Positions 8,718 to 17,194 of a DNA stretch of 64,000 nucleotides are shown in pieces. A program made the position numbers and the translations under genes. The stretch covers positions 1 to 64,000 of the forward strand of contig NZ_MLAO01000002.1 in assembly GCF_002272835.1 (NCBI RefSeq), written 5' to 3'. Source of the DNA: Helicobacter sp. 11S03491-1 (lineage in GTDB: Bacteria; Campylobacterota; Campylobacteria; Campylobacterales; Helicobacteraceae). Every line of letters starts with the position of its first letter. Position 1 is the first letter of the stretch. Under the pieces are notes generated by a model. That model was given only the letters and a program-made list of their open reading frames with translations. It was not told the DNA's origin and ran no database searches.

Positions 8718-10745
8718 CTAAAAAGAATAGCGGAGTTCAGCATAATAACTTCTGCCTGGGGCAGGGATATAACCGGTAGTTTGTGAATAAGAAGCATAAC
8801 TTTGATAATCAATATAGAGTGCGTTATAAATATTGCGTGCTCCTAGGTTAAACGTAAAACCATCTTTTAAGAATTTTATCCCAAGATCCCCTAAAATATA
8901 AGCGTCCATTTTTGCAAAGTTGTTATCTAGACGAGGACCCAAAAAAGAATTATTTAAAAAAATACTTGCCAGAGTTTTATCTTTTTTGTAAAAATCATAG
9001 TTAAAATTAAGCGTCATTTTGTATTCATTGGTGTAAGGAACCCTTTTATTTTTTGCATTTGAAGTGACTGTCTTGGTGATTTTGGTATCTACATAAGAGA
9101 TAGATTCTGCGATAGAAAAAACATCAAAAAATTCTTGCATGCCTGCTAATTCTATCCCCATTCTAGAAGTGCGTCCTATATTCTCATAAGTGTAGTAAAA
9201 TCTGGATTTATCAATCATATTAAGAAGAAACTCGTTTTGAGTATCCGTATAATAGGCTGTGAGTGAGAGAAATGTCCAAGAAAATTCATCTTTCCAACCT
9301 AGCTCGTAGGTGTTATAAGTAGATGGTAAAAGTTTTTTATTAATATTTGTCCCGCTCTCATCACTTCTAAGGAGATAAAATGCCAAAGGGGCAATAAAGC
9401 CGCGTTCATACTTGGCATACACATTCCCGGTATCTGAATATTTGAAATTAGGGGTAAGCTCTAGGGCATAGCTATTGATGAAACGAGTTTGGAAATAGAG
9501 ATTTTTTGATTGCCCTTTCGCTTTTTTGTAGATATTGTAATAGCTATTTTCATATCTTGCTCCTGCTGTAATGTCAAAATAATTCAAAGGTTTGATTTGA
9601 TCGAGTATATAAATAGAGTTTGCCCATCGGCTATCTCCCGTGTATAGTGTATCACTGGAAGTACTTCCTCTTGGAGGAGATTTGCTTCCAATAATGCTTC
9701 CTCCATAAATAGAATCAACCCCAAACATTAAGATATTTTTGGTGATGCTATATTTACCTTTGAGATTAATCCCTCCTTGTTCGCTATAAAATAAGGTAGG
9801 ATTGCCTATGATGTCTTTTGCAGGGGTCTTTGTGATATTTTTATAATAGTTTTGGGTAAATTGATAATAACCTAAACCATCAAATTCTAAATTATTACCT
9901 ATTTTGCCTTTGTAGTGCAATGAAGTCATGAAAAAGTCCAGATTTCTGTCTGTTGTTGTTCTTCCGGCAGAGCGTCTATCAGCTTTGAGTTGTTTATAAG
10001 TAAGGTTGCTTGAAGTAAGGGATTTGCTATAGGAGTAAGTGGCATTAAAATCAAGTGAGTGATTCTCATTGAAGTCATAAAGAGCTTCTATATCTCCAAA
10101 CCAATTGGTAAGATCTTGCTGTTTGCGATAACCCAATTGAGTTTGAATGGAGGCATTAGCTTTGAGAAAGAATTTCTCAGTAATGCGTTTCCCACCAGAG
10201 AGGTTGTATTGAGTAAAACCTGTTTGTGAGGCTTCATAACTCCCGCCTTTAAGTGTCATTGAGGCATAATCACGAGGATTGCGTTTGGTTACAATATTAA
10301 TAACCCCTCCACGTGTCCCATTCCCATATACTACTGCCCCTCCCCCCGGTAAAACTTCTATAGACTCAATATCTTCAATGTTAATAGAATTAAATGCAGT
10401 AAAACCATGAGTGTTCATTGCATTGATAGGGACGCGATTAATGAGGACTTTAACAGCTGTTTTAGCATCTCCACCTTGAGAACGCATATCTATTTCATTG
10501 CCAAATGCAGAGCCTGAAAAAGTTACTATAGGGATGTAAGTTAGGGCTTGTTCAATAGATTGATAACCTTTATCTTCAATAGTCTTTTTATCGATAACAA
10601 ACATATTTCTTGCCTCATCTTTTAGTTGTGTATCAAATCCCGTAGCTGAAGTTACTACTTTGTTGAGTGTGGCATCAATTTCATCAATTGCATTTAGGTA
10701 TTGCAATAACAAAGAAGCCGTGATTAGAATTTTGTATAATTTCAT
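8718..10745 (-). CDS. TonB-dependent outer-membrane receptor (copy 2)
   Basis: A 675-residue paralogue of the receptor downstream, with signal peptide (MKLYKILITASLLLQYLNA), the same TonB-box-like ATLNKVVTSATG, plug domain with IEVLPGGGAVVYGNGTRG, and a barrel ending AELRYSF. Loops and the central barrel differ widely from copy 1, while the plug and some strands are nearly or fully identical, so the two probably recognise different ligands but share one importer. It is followed by a 159-base gap that holds the operator of copy 1, so copy 1 may also be transcribed on its own. GAAAGG lies 12 bases before the ATG. Confidence 0.93.
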   Translation of the reverse strand: MKLYKILITASLLLQYLNAIDEIDATLNKVVTSATGFDTQLKDEARNMFVIDKKTIEDKGYQSIEQALTYIPIVTFSGSAFGNEIDMRSQGGDAKTAVKVLINRVPINAMNTHGFTAFNSINIEDIESIEVLPGGGAVVYGNGTRGGVINIVTKRNPRDYASMTLKGGSYEASQTGFTQYNLSGGKRITEKFFLKANASIQTQLGYRKQQDLTNWFGDIEALYDFNENHSLDFNATYSYSKSLTSSNLTYKQLKADRRSAGRTTTDRNLDFFMTSLHYKGKIGNNLEFDGLGYYQFTQNYYKNITKTPAKDIIGNPTLFYSEQGGINLKGKYSITKNILMFGVDSIYGGSIIGSKSPPRGSTSSDTLYTGDSRWANSIYILDQIKPLNYFDITAGARYENSYYNIYKKAKGQSKNLYFQTRFINSYALELTPNFKYSDTGNVYAKYERGFIAPLAFYLLRSDESGTNINKKLLPSTYNTYELGWKDEFSWTFLSLTAYYTDTQNEFLLNMIDKSRFYYTYENIGRTSRMGIELAGMQEFFDVFSIAESISYVDTKITKTVTSNAKNKRVPYTNEYKMTLNFNYDFYKKDKTLASIFLNNSFLGPRLDNNFAKMDAYILGDLGIKFLKDGFTFNLGARNIYNALYIDYQSYASYSQTTGYIPAPGRSYYAELRYSF
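9393..9470. repeat. 78-bp perfect repeat, barrel-coding segment, copy B
   Basis: Second copy of the 78-bp identical segment at 7041-7118, in the same reading frame of the paralogous receptor. Confidence 0.95.
10283..10385. repeat. 103-bp perfect repeat, plug-coding segment, copy B
   Basis: Second copy of the 103-bp identical segment at 8093-8195, in the same reading frame of the paralogous receptor. Confidence 0.95.
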
Positions 10746-11413
10746 CTGTTTAATAACCTTTCGTATTTTGTTTTTGGTTTGGCACTCTAAAGAACGTTAA
10801 GATCACTGCGACAAGATATAAAATCCTGCTTCGTTCCTGGAGTTGCTAATTTATTTCAAAGTTTTACTTTGTTATAAAATATAATTATAATAACGATTAT
10901 TATTATATATAATAGAATCTTAAAAATAAGCAAGGAATAAACCAAATAATTAAATTTTATTTTTTAATTAGAAGATGGAGTGTTTAGGAGAGAGATAATT
11001 AATATAAAGAAGCAAGTTATATCATATATTTAGATATAAGATTAATTAATAAATATAAAGAATGTCTATAAATCGCGGTTTAGATTATTGCTTTGTTTGA
11101 AAATTAATATAAAGTCTAAGTGGATACATTCTTTGGATTTTGGAATAGCTTAATAATTTTTTAAATAGAATTCAAAATAAAAGACAGCCGTTATCTTTTG
11201 TGAGTTGGCATACTGATGAGAATATGATCTCTGAGGGGTAGGCAATACAGGCAAATACTTTTGTATAATTCTCTTAGGTTATTTTTGTTAGTTTTTAAAA
11301 TCATCAAAAAAGAAGTTAATAGTATTTTTGGCTATTTTGATTCTATTCGTTCCTATTTGCAAATAATTTTGAATATATTTTGATATATTTTAAGGAAATG
11401 GGGAAAATAGGGG
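10746..11413. other. 668-bp stretch without a recognisable gene
   Basis: The first 160 bases are the leader and operator region of receptor copy 2. The rest is A/T-rich with stops in all frames. A G+C-richer patch at about 11185-11255 can be read on either strand for short stretches but matches no family that I recognise, and could be a gene remnant. The tRNA gene follows directly. Confidence 0.5.
10886..10904. promoter_or_regulatory. Fur-box-like palindrome upstream of receptor copy 2
   Basis: TATAATAA and TTATTATT flank CGA as inverted repeats (7 of 8 pairs), within an A/T-only stretch about 140 bases before the start of receptor copy 2. It fits the TAATAAT/ATTATTA pattern of Helicobacter Fur sites. 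The surrounding A+T richness makes chance symmetry more likely than at the other site. Confidence 0.5.
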
Positions 11414-11491
11414 TGGTGTCAAGAGGGAGACTTGAACTCCCGACCTCCGGCTTATGAGACCAGCGCTCTAAACCAGCTGAGCTACCTTGAC
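11414..11491 (-). tRNA. tRNA with anticodon CAU, probably elongator tRNA-Met
   Basis: Read on the minus strand it folds into a full cloverleaf: acceptor GTCAAGG/TCTTGAC, D arm GCTC/GAGC, anticodon stem CTGGT/GCCGG with loop CTCATAA, T arm GGGAG/CTCCC with TTCAAGT loop, discriminator A and an encoded CCA. The anticodon is CAU. The acceptor has a normal first pair, so it is not the initiator type. CAU is also used by the lysidine-modified tRNA-Ile2; a wobble-rich anticodon stem does not settle this, but the overall sequence looks more like elongator Met. Confidence 0.9.
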
Positions 11492-11537
11492 CTAAAAGGA
11501 TCGTAATTATAAGTGAAATCGCTTAAAAAGTCAATAA

Positions 11538-12020
11538 TCAAAGGGTAATATCCACTTTTTGAAGGGTATTATAAGCATTTTTGTAGCGTTGTAAAAAATG
11601 ATCCAGATTTTGCATTTGTATGCCAAAAGCTTTTTGCGCATTTTTTTCATAGGGAGTTGATGGTTTTAGGGCTTGTTGGTGATCCGGAGAATTATATTTG
11701 CCATTGTAGAAATTTGTTAAGCTATAAAGAGATTGGGCTGCAAGCATCTTGTCTCCTTCACTCATTCCTGCAGTTGCTCTTTTGAATGCATCATACTCAT
11801 CATTACTCATAAGTTCCAGAACAAGTAACCCATAAGTTTGTCTTTTTTCTATATCTTCCGGGGGAGGCGTTTGAATTTCTTGGGGGAGAGTTTCGGGAGA
11901 TTTTTTTTGCTTAGGGTTTTGAGTGCGTGAAATTTCAGCAGTGAGGTTTTGATCTTTTGAAGTTTGATTATTGAGTAAATTGTATAAAGATGTTTTTGGT
12001 AATTGTGAATTGATTTCCAT
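11538..12020 (-). CDS. Conserved-looking small protein of unknown function
   Basis: A 160-residue protein. The first 60 or so residues are polar and low-complexity (many Gln, Pro, Lys and Asn), suggesting a flexible N-terminus. The rest (YGLLVLELMSNDEYDAFKRATAGMSEGDKMLAAQSL) looks like a compact helical domain. No signal peptide or membrane segment is visible, and I do not recognise the family. It lies 59 bases downstream of pseC on the same strand, near a flagellin-like gene, so a motility link is possible but not shown. Confidence 0.75.
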   Translation of the reverse strand: MEINSQLPKTSLYNLLNNQTSKDQNLTAEISRTQNPKQKKSPETLPQEIQTPPPEDIEKRQTYGLLVLELMSNDEYDAFKRATAGMSEGDKMLAAQSLYSLTNFYNGKYNSPDHQQALKPSTPYEKNAQKAFGIQMQNLDHFLQRYKNAYNTLQKVDITL

Positions 12021-12079
12021 ACAAGCACTCCGAATTTTTTACAATTCCCAGCAAAAATCGCTCCAAAATTACTTTAAAA

Positions 12080-13204
12080 TTATTCTTTACATATCTTGAG
12101 TTTTTCAAAAACTCTCAAGATTTTATCCACAGTTTCTTTTGCCGTATTTAAATTCATTTTTTGATGGCAAGGTATTGAAATTTCTGCGCGATAAAAATCT
12201 CTTGCATTAGGGAGCTCAATCTCTCCTAAAATTTGCCTATATAAGCTAAATTCATAAATGGGTTTGTAATGGACTTGAACTCCAAGCCCTTCTTGTTGGA
12301 GATTCTTAAATAATTCTTCTTTGGAGCACCAGAATTCCGGTGCAAGAATAATGGGATAAAGATGGTTGGTTGTTTTGTGTAATAGATTTTGATGTAATGT
12401 AAAAAAATAAGGATTAGATATGAAAGCCTTATCATAAAATTGTGCAATTTCTTCACGAATATTCAAAAATCTTTGAATTTTTTTGAGTTGCGAGATACCT
12501 AAGGCTGCTTGTAAATCTGTCATTCGAAAGTTAAACCCGCTTGTGATGACATCTGTGTTCCAGAGTTTCTTCTTGATAACGCCATGAGAACGGATCAGTT
12601 TGGCTTGTTCATAGATTGCAGAATTATTGGTGGCAAGTATCCCCCCTTCCGCGGTTGTAATAGGTTTGATAGCATGAAGGCTAAAAATAGTTGCATCTGC
12701 AAGTGTGCCGATTTTTTGTTGATGGTATTCTCCTCCAAATGCATGGGAGCTATCAGAGACAAAAGCAAGGTTATATTTTTTGCAAATAGATTGGATGCTT
12801 TGTGCTTCAACGCTATTGCCTGCATAATCAACACTTACAATGGCTTTTGTTTGAGGAGTAATGAGAGACTCTATTAGATTTTCATTGATATTTCCATCTC
12901 TTTTTATATCACAAAATATCGGCAAAGATCCACATTCAAGAATCATATTAGCTGTAGCAACAAAACTAATAGGAGAGGTGAGGGCATGGTGATTGGCATC
13001 CAATCCAATTGCTTTATAAGTAGCATAAAGAGCTGAGGTTGCAGAGTTAAAAACAAGTATATACTTGATGCCTAAATACTCTGAAAGTTTGGTTTCAAAT
13101 TCTTCAATGAGAGCACCTTGAGTGAGATGGGGGCTTGAGAGGGCATGAAGGACTGCTTTTTTATCATCTTCTTCAATAAGCTGTGTGCTATAAGGATTCA
13201 TCAT
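12080..13204 (-). CDS. pseC: UDP-4-amino-4,6-dideoxy-N-acetyl-β-L-altrosamine transaminase PseC
   Basis: A 374-residue PLP-dependent aminotransferase of the DegT/DnrJ/EryC1 family. The PLP lysine is Lys180 in SLHAIKPITTAEGG. The stretches TSPISFVATANMILE, IVSVDYAGNSVE and SDSSHAFGGEY closely follow H. pylori PseC as I remember it. PseC makes the second intermediate of pseudaminic acid, the sugar that glycosylates flagellin and is needed for flagellar assembly in Helicobacter and Campylobacter. The gene abuts a flagellin-like gene upstream, then accC-accB, the order known from H. pylori. Two adjacent ATGs are possible starts. Confidence 0.93.
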   Translation of the reverse strand: MMNPYSTQLIEEDDKKAVLHALSSPHLTQGALIEEFETKLSEYLGIKYILVFNSATSALYATYKAIGLDANHHALTSPISFVATANMILECGSLPIFCDIKRDGNINENLIESLITPQTKAIVSVDYAGNSVEAQSIQSICKKYNLAFVSDSSHAFGGEYHQQKIGTLADATIFSLHAIKPITTAEGGILATNNSAIYEQAKLIRSHGVIKKKLWNTDVITSGFNFRMTDLQAALGISQLKKIQRFLNIREEIAQFYDKAFISNPYFFTLHQNLLHKTTNHLYPIILAPEFWCSKEELFKNLQQEGLGVQVHYKPIYEFSLYRQILGEIELPNARDFYRAEISIPCHQKMNLNTAKETVDKILRVFEKLKICKE

Positions 13205-13205
13205 T

Positions 13206-13862
13206 TTATCCCAATAATTTTGTTAATTTTTCTAAAGTAATTCCTTGGGTTTGATGAGAATCTTTGAATTGTTTTTCTTTGAGCGCAGATTTATCTAAGA
13301 CATCATAATTCTTATCTGTTTTTTCAAGTTTTTCAAGATCTTTTTCAAGTTTCTCATTAAGAAGATTGATGGCTTCTTTGGCATATTTTTTTTGAGTATC
13401 AAGATTTTTGATAAAAGCAGAAATATTTTTAGAATCTTCTATCTTTATCTCAGAAGGTCTGATTGAATGGGCATCAAGTTTGATGTCTGAAGTAAGGGAG
13501 CGATAGTTTTTAGCAAAAACATTCTCTCCATCAAAGGTAGCATTATTGAATGTTTTGACAATCTCTTCTTTGAGATTTTTAGCCTCCGGGTCTTCTTTAG
13601 ATGATCCTTGCGCTATTTTGAGAAGGGCTTTGCTCTGATGAGTCATTTCATCAATACTTTTAATAATTATTTGAAGAGAACCAATAGCATTATTAATATT
13701 TTTTGTAGATTGAGAGAGTTGATTGTCGTTGATCTCAATAGAATCTTGAGAATTTTGAATATTTCTTAATTGCTTTTCCTCTTGAGTAGTTTTTTGAGTG
13801 TGCTGTGAGAGGATTTTGTCTTTAGATGCTGATGTATGAAAAGGAGCAATCTTCATTCCCAT
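13206..13862 (-). CDS. Flagellin-like helical protein, unknown function
   Basis: A 218-residue, mostly helical, highly charged protein with no signal peptide. The middle resembles the flagellin D1 region: a long heptad-rich helix with IGSLQIIIKSIDEMTHQSKALL, then EEIVKTFNNATFDGENVF, similar to flagellin's 'L.....NATFNG..LL' turn. The last 70 residues are a Lys/Glu-rich coiled coil. It is far too short for flagellin and lacks the flagellin termini. A co-chaperone or assembly factor in flagellar export is a reasonable guess given that pseC lies 1 base downstream, but this is inference. Confidence 0.75.
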   Translation of the reverse strand: MGMKIAPFHTSASKDKILSQHTQKTTQEEKQLRNIQNSQDSIEINDNQLSQSTKNINNAIGSLQIIIKSIDEMTHQSKALLKIAQGSSKEDPEAKNLKEEIVKTFNNATFDGENVFAKNYRSLTSDIKLDAHSIRPSEIKIEDSKNISAFIKNLDTQKKYAKEAINLLNEKLEKDLEKLEKTDKNYDVLDKSALKEKQFKDSHQTQGITLEKLTKLLG

Positions 13863-13896
13863 TCCTTTGGCATATTTTCATCAATACAAGCATTTG

Positions 13897-15255
13897 TTAT
13901 TCCATATTTTGCTCTAAATATTTGGTATGTATTTTAGAATGCTTGAAATCAGCATTATCCATCATTTTTAAGTGAAAGGGAATGGTTGTTTTGATCCCTT
14001 CAATACAAAATTCTCTTAAGGCTCTTTTCATTTTTGCAATTGCTTTATCTCGATTATTTCCCCAGACAATCAGCTTGCCAATCATGGAATCATAAAACAT
14101 AGGGACATTATAACCTCCATAAGCATGGGTATCAAGTCTTACATGCGCGCCTCCCGGAGCAATCCATTTGGTAATTTTGCCCGGACAAGGATAAAATTTT
14201 TCAGGATCTTCAGCTGTAATACGACATTCAATAGAATGTCCTTTTAAAATAATGCTTTCTTGCTTGGGCAATTCTTCACCTTGTGCAATTTTGATCATCC
14301 ATTCTACCATGTCCAGACCACTTACCATTTCACTAATAGTATGTTCTACTTGAAGTCGGGTATTCATCTCCATAAAATAGAAATCTTTATGATTAGCATC
14401 TAAGAGAAACTCAAAAGTACCCGCTCCTACATAGCCAATATATTTGGCTGCTTTTACGGCAGTTTCTAAAAGAGATTTCCTCACTTCTGTATCCAGGACT
14501 ATTGCGGGAGTTTCCTCAATTAACTTCTGCTGTCTTCTTTGAGCAGAGCAGTCCCTCTCACCTACATGGATCACATTGCCATGTTTGTCTGCAAGAATTT
14601 GGACTTCTATGTGCTTGGGGTTGCGTATGAATTTTTCCATGTAAATAGTCCCATCGCCAAATGCACTTAAAGCCTCACTTTCAGCAGCCAAGTAAAGATT
14701 TTTTAAAAGCTTAGGATCTTCTACAACTCTCATTCCTCTTCCCCCACCTCCTGCAGCAGCTTTGATGATGACAGGATAACCAATTTCTTCAGCTACTTCT
14801 TGGGCTTCTTTGTAGCTTTTAAGAGCTCCATTGCTGCCCAAAATGACAGGGACACCGGCTTCTTTCATGACATCTTTGGCTTTGGATTTGTCACTCATCA
14901 TTACCATTACTTCTGCGTTAGGACCTATAAACTCAATCCCATGATGAGAGCAAATTTCTACAAAATTTTGATTTTCACTCAAAAATCCATATCCGGGGAA
15001 TATTGCATCAGCATCAAATAATTCAGCTACACTCATGATTGCAGGTATGTTGAGGTAGCTTTCAGAGGATTTTGGACCTCCAATACATACTTTGGCATCC
15101 GCAATATCAAGATAATGCGTGTCTTTGTCTGCTGTAGAATAAATAGCAATGGCTTCTTTGCCCATTTCTTGAATAGTGCGTATAGCCCTAAGCGCAATTT
15201 CTCCTCGATTGGCAATGAGAATTCGTTGAAGTGATTTTTTTTGCATTTGTTCCAT
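13897..15255 (-). CDS. accC: Biotin carboxylase, acetyl-CoA carboxylase subunit AccC
   Basis: A 452-residue ATP-grasp enzyme that carboxylates biotin on AccB in the first step of fatty acid synthesis. The N-terminal domain begins RILIANRGEIALRAIRT; the glycine-rich ATP loop is AAAGGGGRGMRVV; metal and bicarbonate-binding residues lie in HIEVQILAD, ERDCSAQRRQQKLIEE and MEMNTRLQVEHTISEMV. Length matches the family. It lies 4 bases downstream of accB, so the two are an operon. Pyruvate carboxylase subunit A is an alternative for such proteins in epsilonproteobacteria, but pairing with a BCCP of AccB type supports AccC. Confidence 0.97.
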   Translation of the reverse strand: MEQMQKKSLQRILIANRGEIALRAIRTIQEMGKEAIAIYSTADKDTHYLDIADAKVCIGGPKSSESYLNIPAIMSVAELFDADAIFPGYGFLSENQNFVEICSHHGIEFIGPNAEVMVMMSDKSKAKDVMKEAGVPVILGSNGALKSYKEAQEVAEEIGYPVIIKAAAGGGGRGMRVVEDPKLLKNLYLAAESEALSAFGDGTIYMEKFIRNPKHIEVQILADKHGNVIHVGERDCSAQRRQQKLIEETPAIVLDTEVRKSLLETAVKAAKYIGYVGAGTFEFLLDANHKDFYFMEMNTRLQVEHTISEMVSGLDMVEWMIKIAQGEELPKQESIILKGHSIECRITAEDPEKFYPCPGKITKWIAPGGAHVRLDTHAYGGYNVPMFYDSMIGKLIVWGNNRDKAIAKMKRALREFCIEGIKTTIPFHLKMMDNADFKHSKIHTKYLEQNME

Positions 15256-15259
15256 GATA

Positions 15260-15730
15260 TTAAATTTTCTCTACTTTAACAAGCTTTGTGCCAAACTCTA
15301 CGGGTTGAGCGTCATTGACTTCCAGGCTAATCACTTTGCAATCACATTCTGCCTCAATTTCATTCATAATTTTCATCGCTTCAATGATACCTATAGTTTG
15401 ACCTTTCTTGATAGTATCTCCAACATTGACATAAGGAGCAGAATCCGGAGATGGGCATCGATAAAATGTCCCTACCATTGGAGAAGTAATAAACTCTTCA
15501 CTTTCAGAATTTGTTGTTGCATTTGATGGGGCTGCATTTGGCGTTGTTGTTCCAATATGGACAGGTTGATGATTGGCTAGAGACACATGGGATTGGATAG
15601 ATGCAGGTGTTTGAACACAGGAAGATTGCTTATCAAGTTTGATTTCAAAATCATCCTGCTTAAGGTTTAAACGCATGATGTCTGAATGATTAAAAATCTC
15701 AATGAGTTTTTTTATTTCTGCGAGGTTCAT
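15260..15730 (-). CDS. accB: Biotin carboxyl carrier protein AccB
   Basis: A 156-residue carrier. The N-terminal 35 residues form the AccB-specific helix-strand element, a Ser/Thr/Pro/Ala-rich linker covers about 40-78, and the biotinyl domain follows from 80. The biotin-accepting lysine is Lys120 in IIEAMKIMNEI, and the thumb-like TSPMVGTFYRCPSPDSAPY segment typical of bacterial BCCP is present. It is first in the accBC operon, divergent from dcd across a 111-base gap. Confidence 0.97.
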   Translation of the reverse strand: MNLAEIKKLIEIFNHSDIMRLNLKQDDFEIKLDKQSSCVQTPASIQSHVSLANHQPVHIGTTTPNAAPSNATTNSESEEFITSPMVGTFYRCPSPDSAPYVNVGDTIKKGQTIGIIEAMKIMNEIEAECDCKVISLEVNDAQPVEFGTKLVKVEKI

Positions 15731-15794
15731 AGCTGGGTCGTCCTTTTTAATTATGATTTGAAATTTCCGATTTTACATAATCGTTTTTTGTCTT

Positions 15795-15803
15795 TGGTAT
15801 AAT
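15795..15803 (+). promoter_or_regulatory. Extended -10 promoter for dcd
   Basis: TGGTATAAT lies 38 bases before the dcd start and matches the extended -10 favoured by the main sigma factor in Helicobacter and Campylobacter, where -35 boxes are weak. Confidence 0.7.
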
Positions 15804-15841
15804 ACCACAAGTTTAATTTAAAAATTAAGGAAGGGTTTTTT

Positions 15842-16411
15842 ATGGGTTTAAAATCCGATAATTGGATCAAAGAAATGAGTCTCCATCATGGCATGATAGA
15901 TCCTTTTTGTGAAGAGCAATTTGGGCAAAATGTTGTTAGTTTTGGGTTGAGCAGTTATGGTTATGATATTAGAGTTGGGGACGAATTTATGATTTTTACG
16001 AATGTTGGGGCAACAATAGTTGATCCTAAAGATTTCGATCATAGTAATGTTGTGAAAATTAATGCAGCCAAAGAAGGCTATTGTGTCGTGCCTCCTAATT
16101 CTTTTGCGCTGGCAAGGACGGTAGAGTATTTTAAGATGCCCAGAGATACTCTTGGGATTTGTTTGGGAAAAAGTACCTATGCAAGATGCGGGATTATCGT
16201 GAATGTAACACCATTTGAACCTGAATTTGAAGGTCATATCACAATAGAAATTTCTAATACAACGCCCTTGCCTGCAAAAATATATGCCAATGAAGGGATC
16301 GCTCAAGTGTTATTTTTGCAAGCAGATGAGGCTTGTAAGGTAAGTTACAAAGATAAAAGCGGTAAATATCAAGGACAGCAGGGGATTACTTTGCCTAAAA
16401 TTTTAAAATAA
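15842..16411 (+). CDS. dcd: dCTP deaminase
   Basis: A 189-residue enzyme converting dCTP to dUTP for thymidylate synthesis. Typical family stretches are [13 protein letters not shown] near residue 40, [30 protein letters not shown] with the catalytic-site Ser/Arg, and [32 protein letters not shown] with the catalytic glutamate. Length is normal. AAGGAAGGG precedes the ATG. It sits next to accB as in H. pylori and ends only 2 bases from the converging PAP2 gene. Confidence 0.97.
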   Translation: MGLKSDNWIKEMSLHHGMIDPFCEEQFGQNVVSFGLSSYGYDIRVGDEFMIFTNVGATIVDPKDFDHSNVVKINAAKEGYCVVPPNSFALARTVEYFKMPRDTLGICLGKSTYARCGIIVNVTPFEPEFEGHITIEISNTTPLPAKIYANEGIAQVLFLQADEACKVSYKDKSGKYQGQQGITLPKILK

Positions 16412-16413
16412 TT

Positions 16414-17016
16414 TTAGAATCTGTAGCTTACAGACAATCCATAGGTGTTTTGATAGATGCCTTTGGAAATTTCTTCTTGATCAACATCTATGTTGATATT
16501 CATATTTTTGTTGAGTTTATCTGTAACAAGATAAGAAACTCCATATCCCAAAATAGCTCCTGCAATAACTTGAGTGACGGTATGTCTTTGTGCAGTAATC
16601 CTTGAAATTCCCACCAAAGTTGCTAAAATTGTTGTGGGAACTCCCCATTGCCATCCATAACGTCTCTGCATAAAGCCGGCTGCGGAAAATGCTGATGCGG
16701 TATGCCCTGATGGGAATCCATCATAGCTTCCATTATTGGGTCTTTGACTGATTTTTGCCCAGTTGGGGTGATTTTTAGAAATTCCTACAAAGCTATACTT
16801 GATAGCAAATGTTGTTGCAAGCACACTCCCTGTCCCAATTGCCAGATAGCCCAATCCTTTATAATCTTTTTGAGTCAGAGAATAGACAGCTGCCATTGCA
16901 GGCAAAAATTGAAAAATATCTCCATAAATTTCAAATGCATCTTTTTTTCGTGCTTGAACTTGCGTCATCATACTTACTAAGATTAAAATAGTAAAAAATA
17001 TTTTTAATTTATTCAT
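16414..17016 (-). CDS. PAP2-family phosphatase
   Basis: A 200-residue protein with signal peptide or first helix (1-22) and several hydrophobic segments. The phosphatase motifs are KISQRP, PSGHTASAF and SRITAQRHTVTQV. In the third motif the aspartate that usually assists the catalytic histidine is Gln, a variant I have seen in other periplasmic PAP2 proteins. The end, YGLSVSYRF, resembles an outer-membrane C-terminal strand. Such enzymes remove phosphate from lipid A, undecaprenyl pyrophosphate or phosphatidyl lipids; which one applies here cannot be said. It is divergent from hisA. Confidence 0.82.
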   Translation of the reverse strand: MNKLKIFFTILILVSMMTQVQARKKDAFEIYGDIFQFLPAMAAVYSLTQKDYKGLGYLAIGTGSVLATTFAIKYSFVGISKNHPNWAKISQRPNNGSYDGFPSGHTASAFSAAGFMQRRYGWQWGVPTTILATLVGISRITAQRHTVTQVIAGAILGYGVSYLVTDKLNKNMNINIDVDQEEISKGIYQNTYGLSVSYRF

Positions 17017-17194
17017 TAATAGTCCTTAAATTTTATAGTGTGTATTATTACATATTTTTTATATTAGAGAGATTACTTTGTTTGAAATGTTTTGGATACA
17101 AGACTTAAAGTTTGTAGAATACCAAATTGAATTTTGGTATCATAGTATTATGGTATAGAATACAAAGAAAAATTCAAAAGGAGATATAGCTATA

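Noticed and set aside
12584-12877. Frames antisense to pseC
   Set aside because: Coding signal belongs wholly to pseC; no start signal and no family match.
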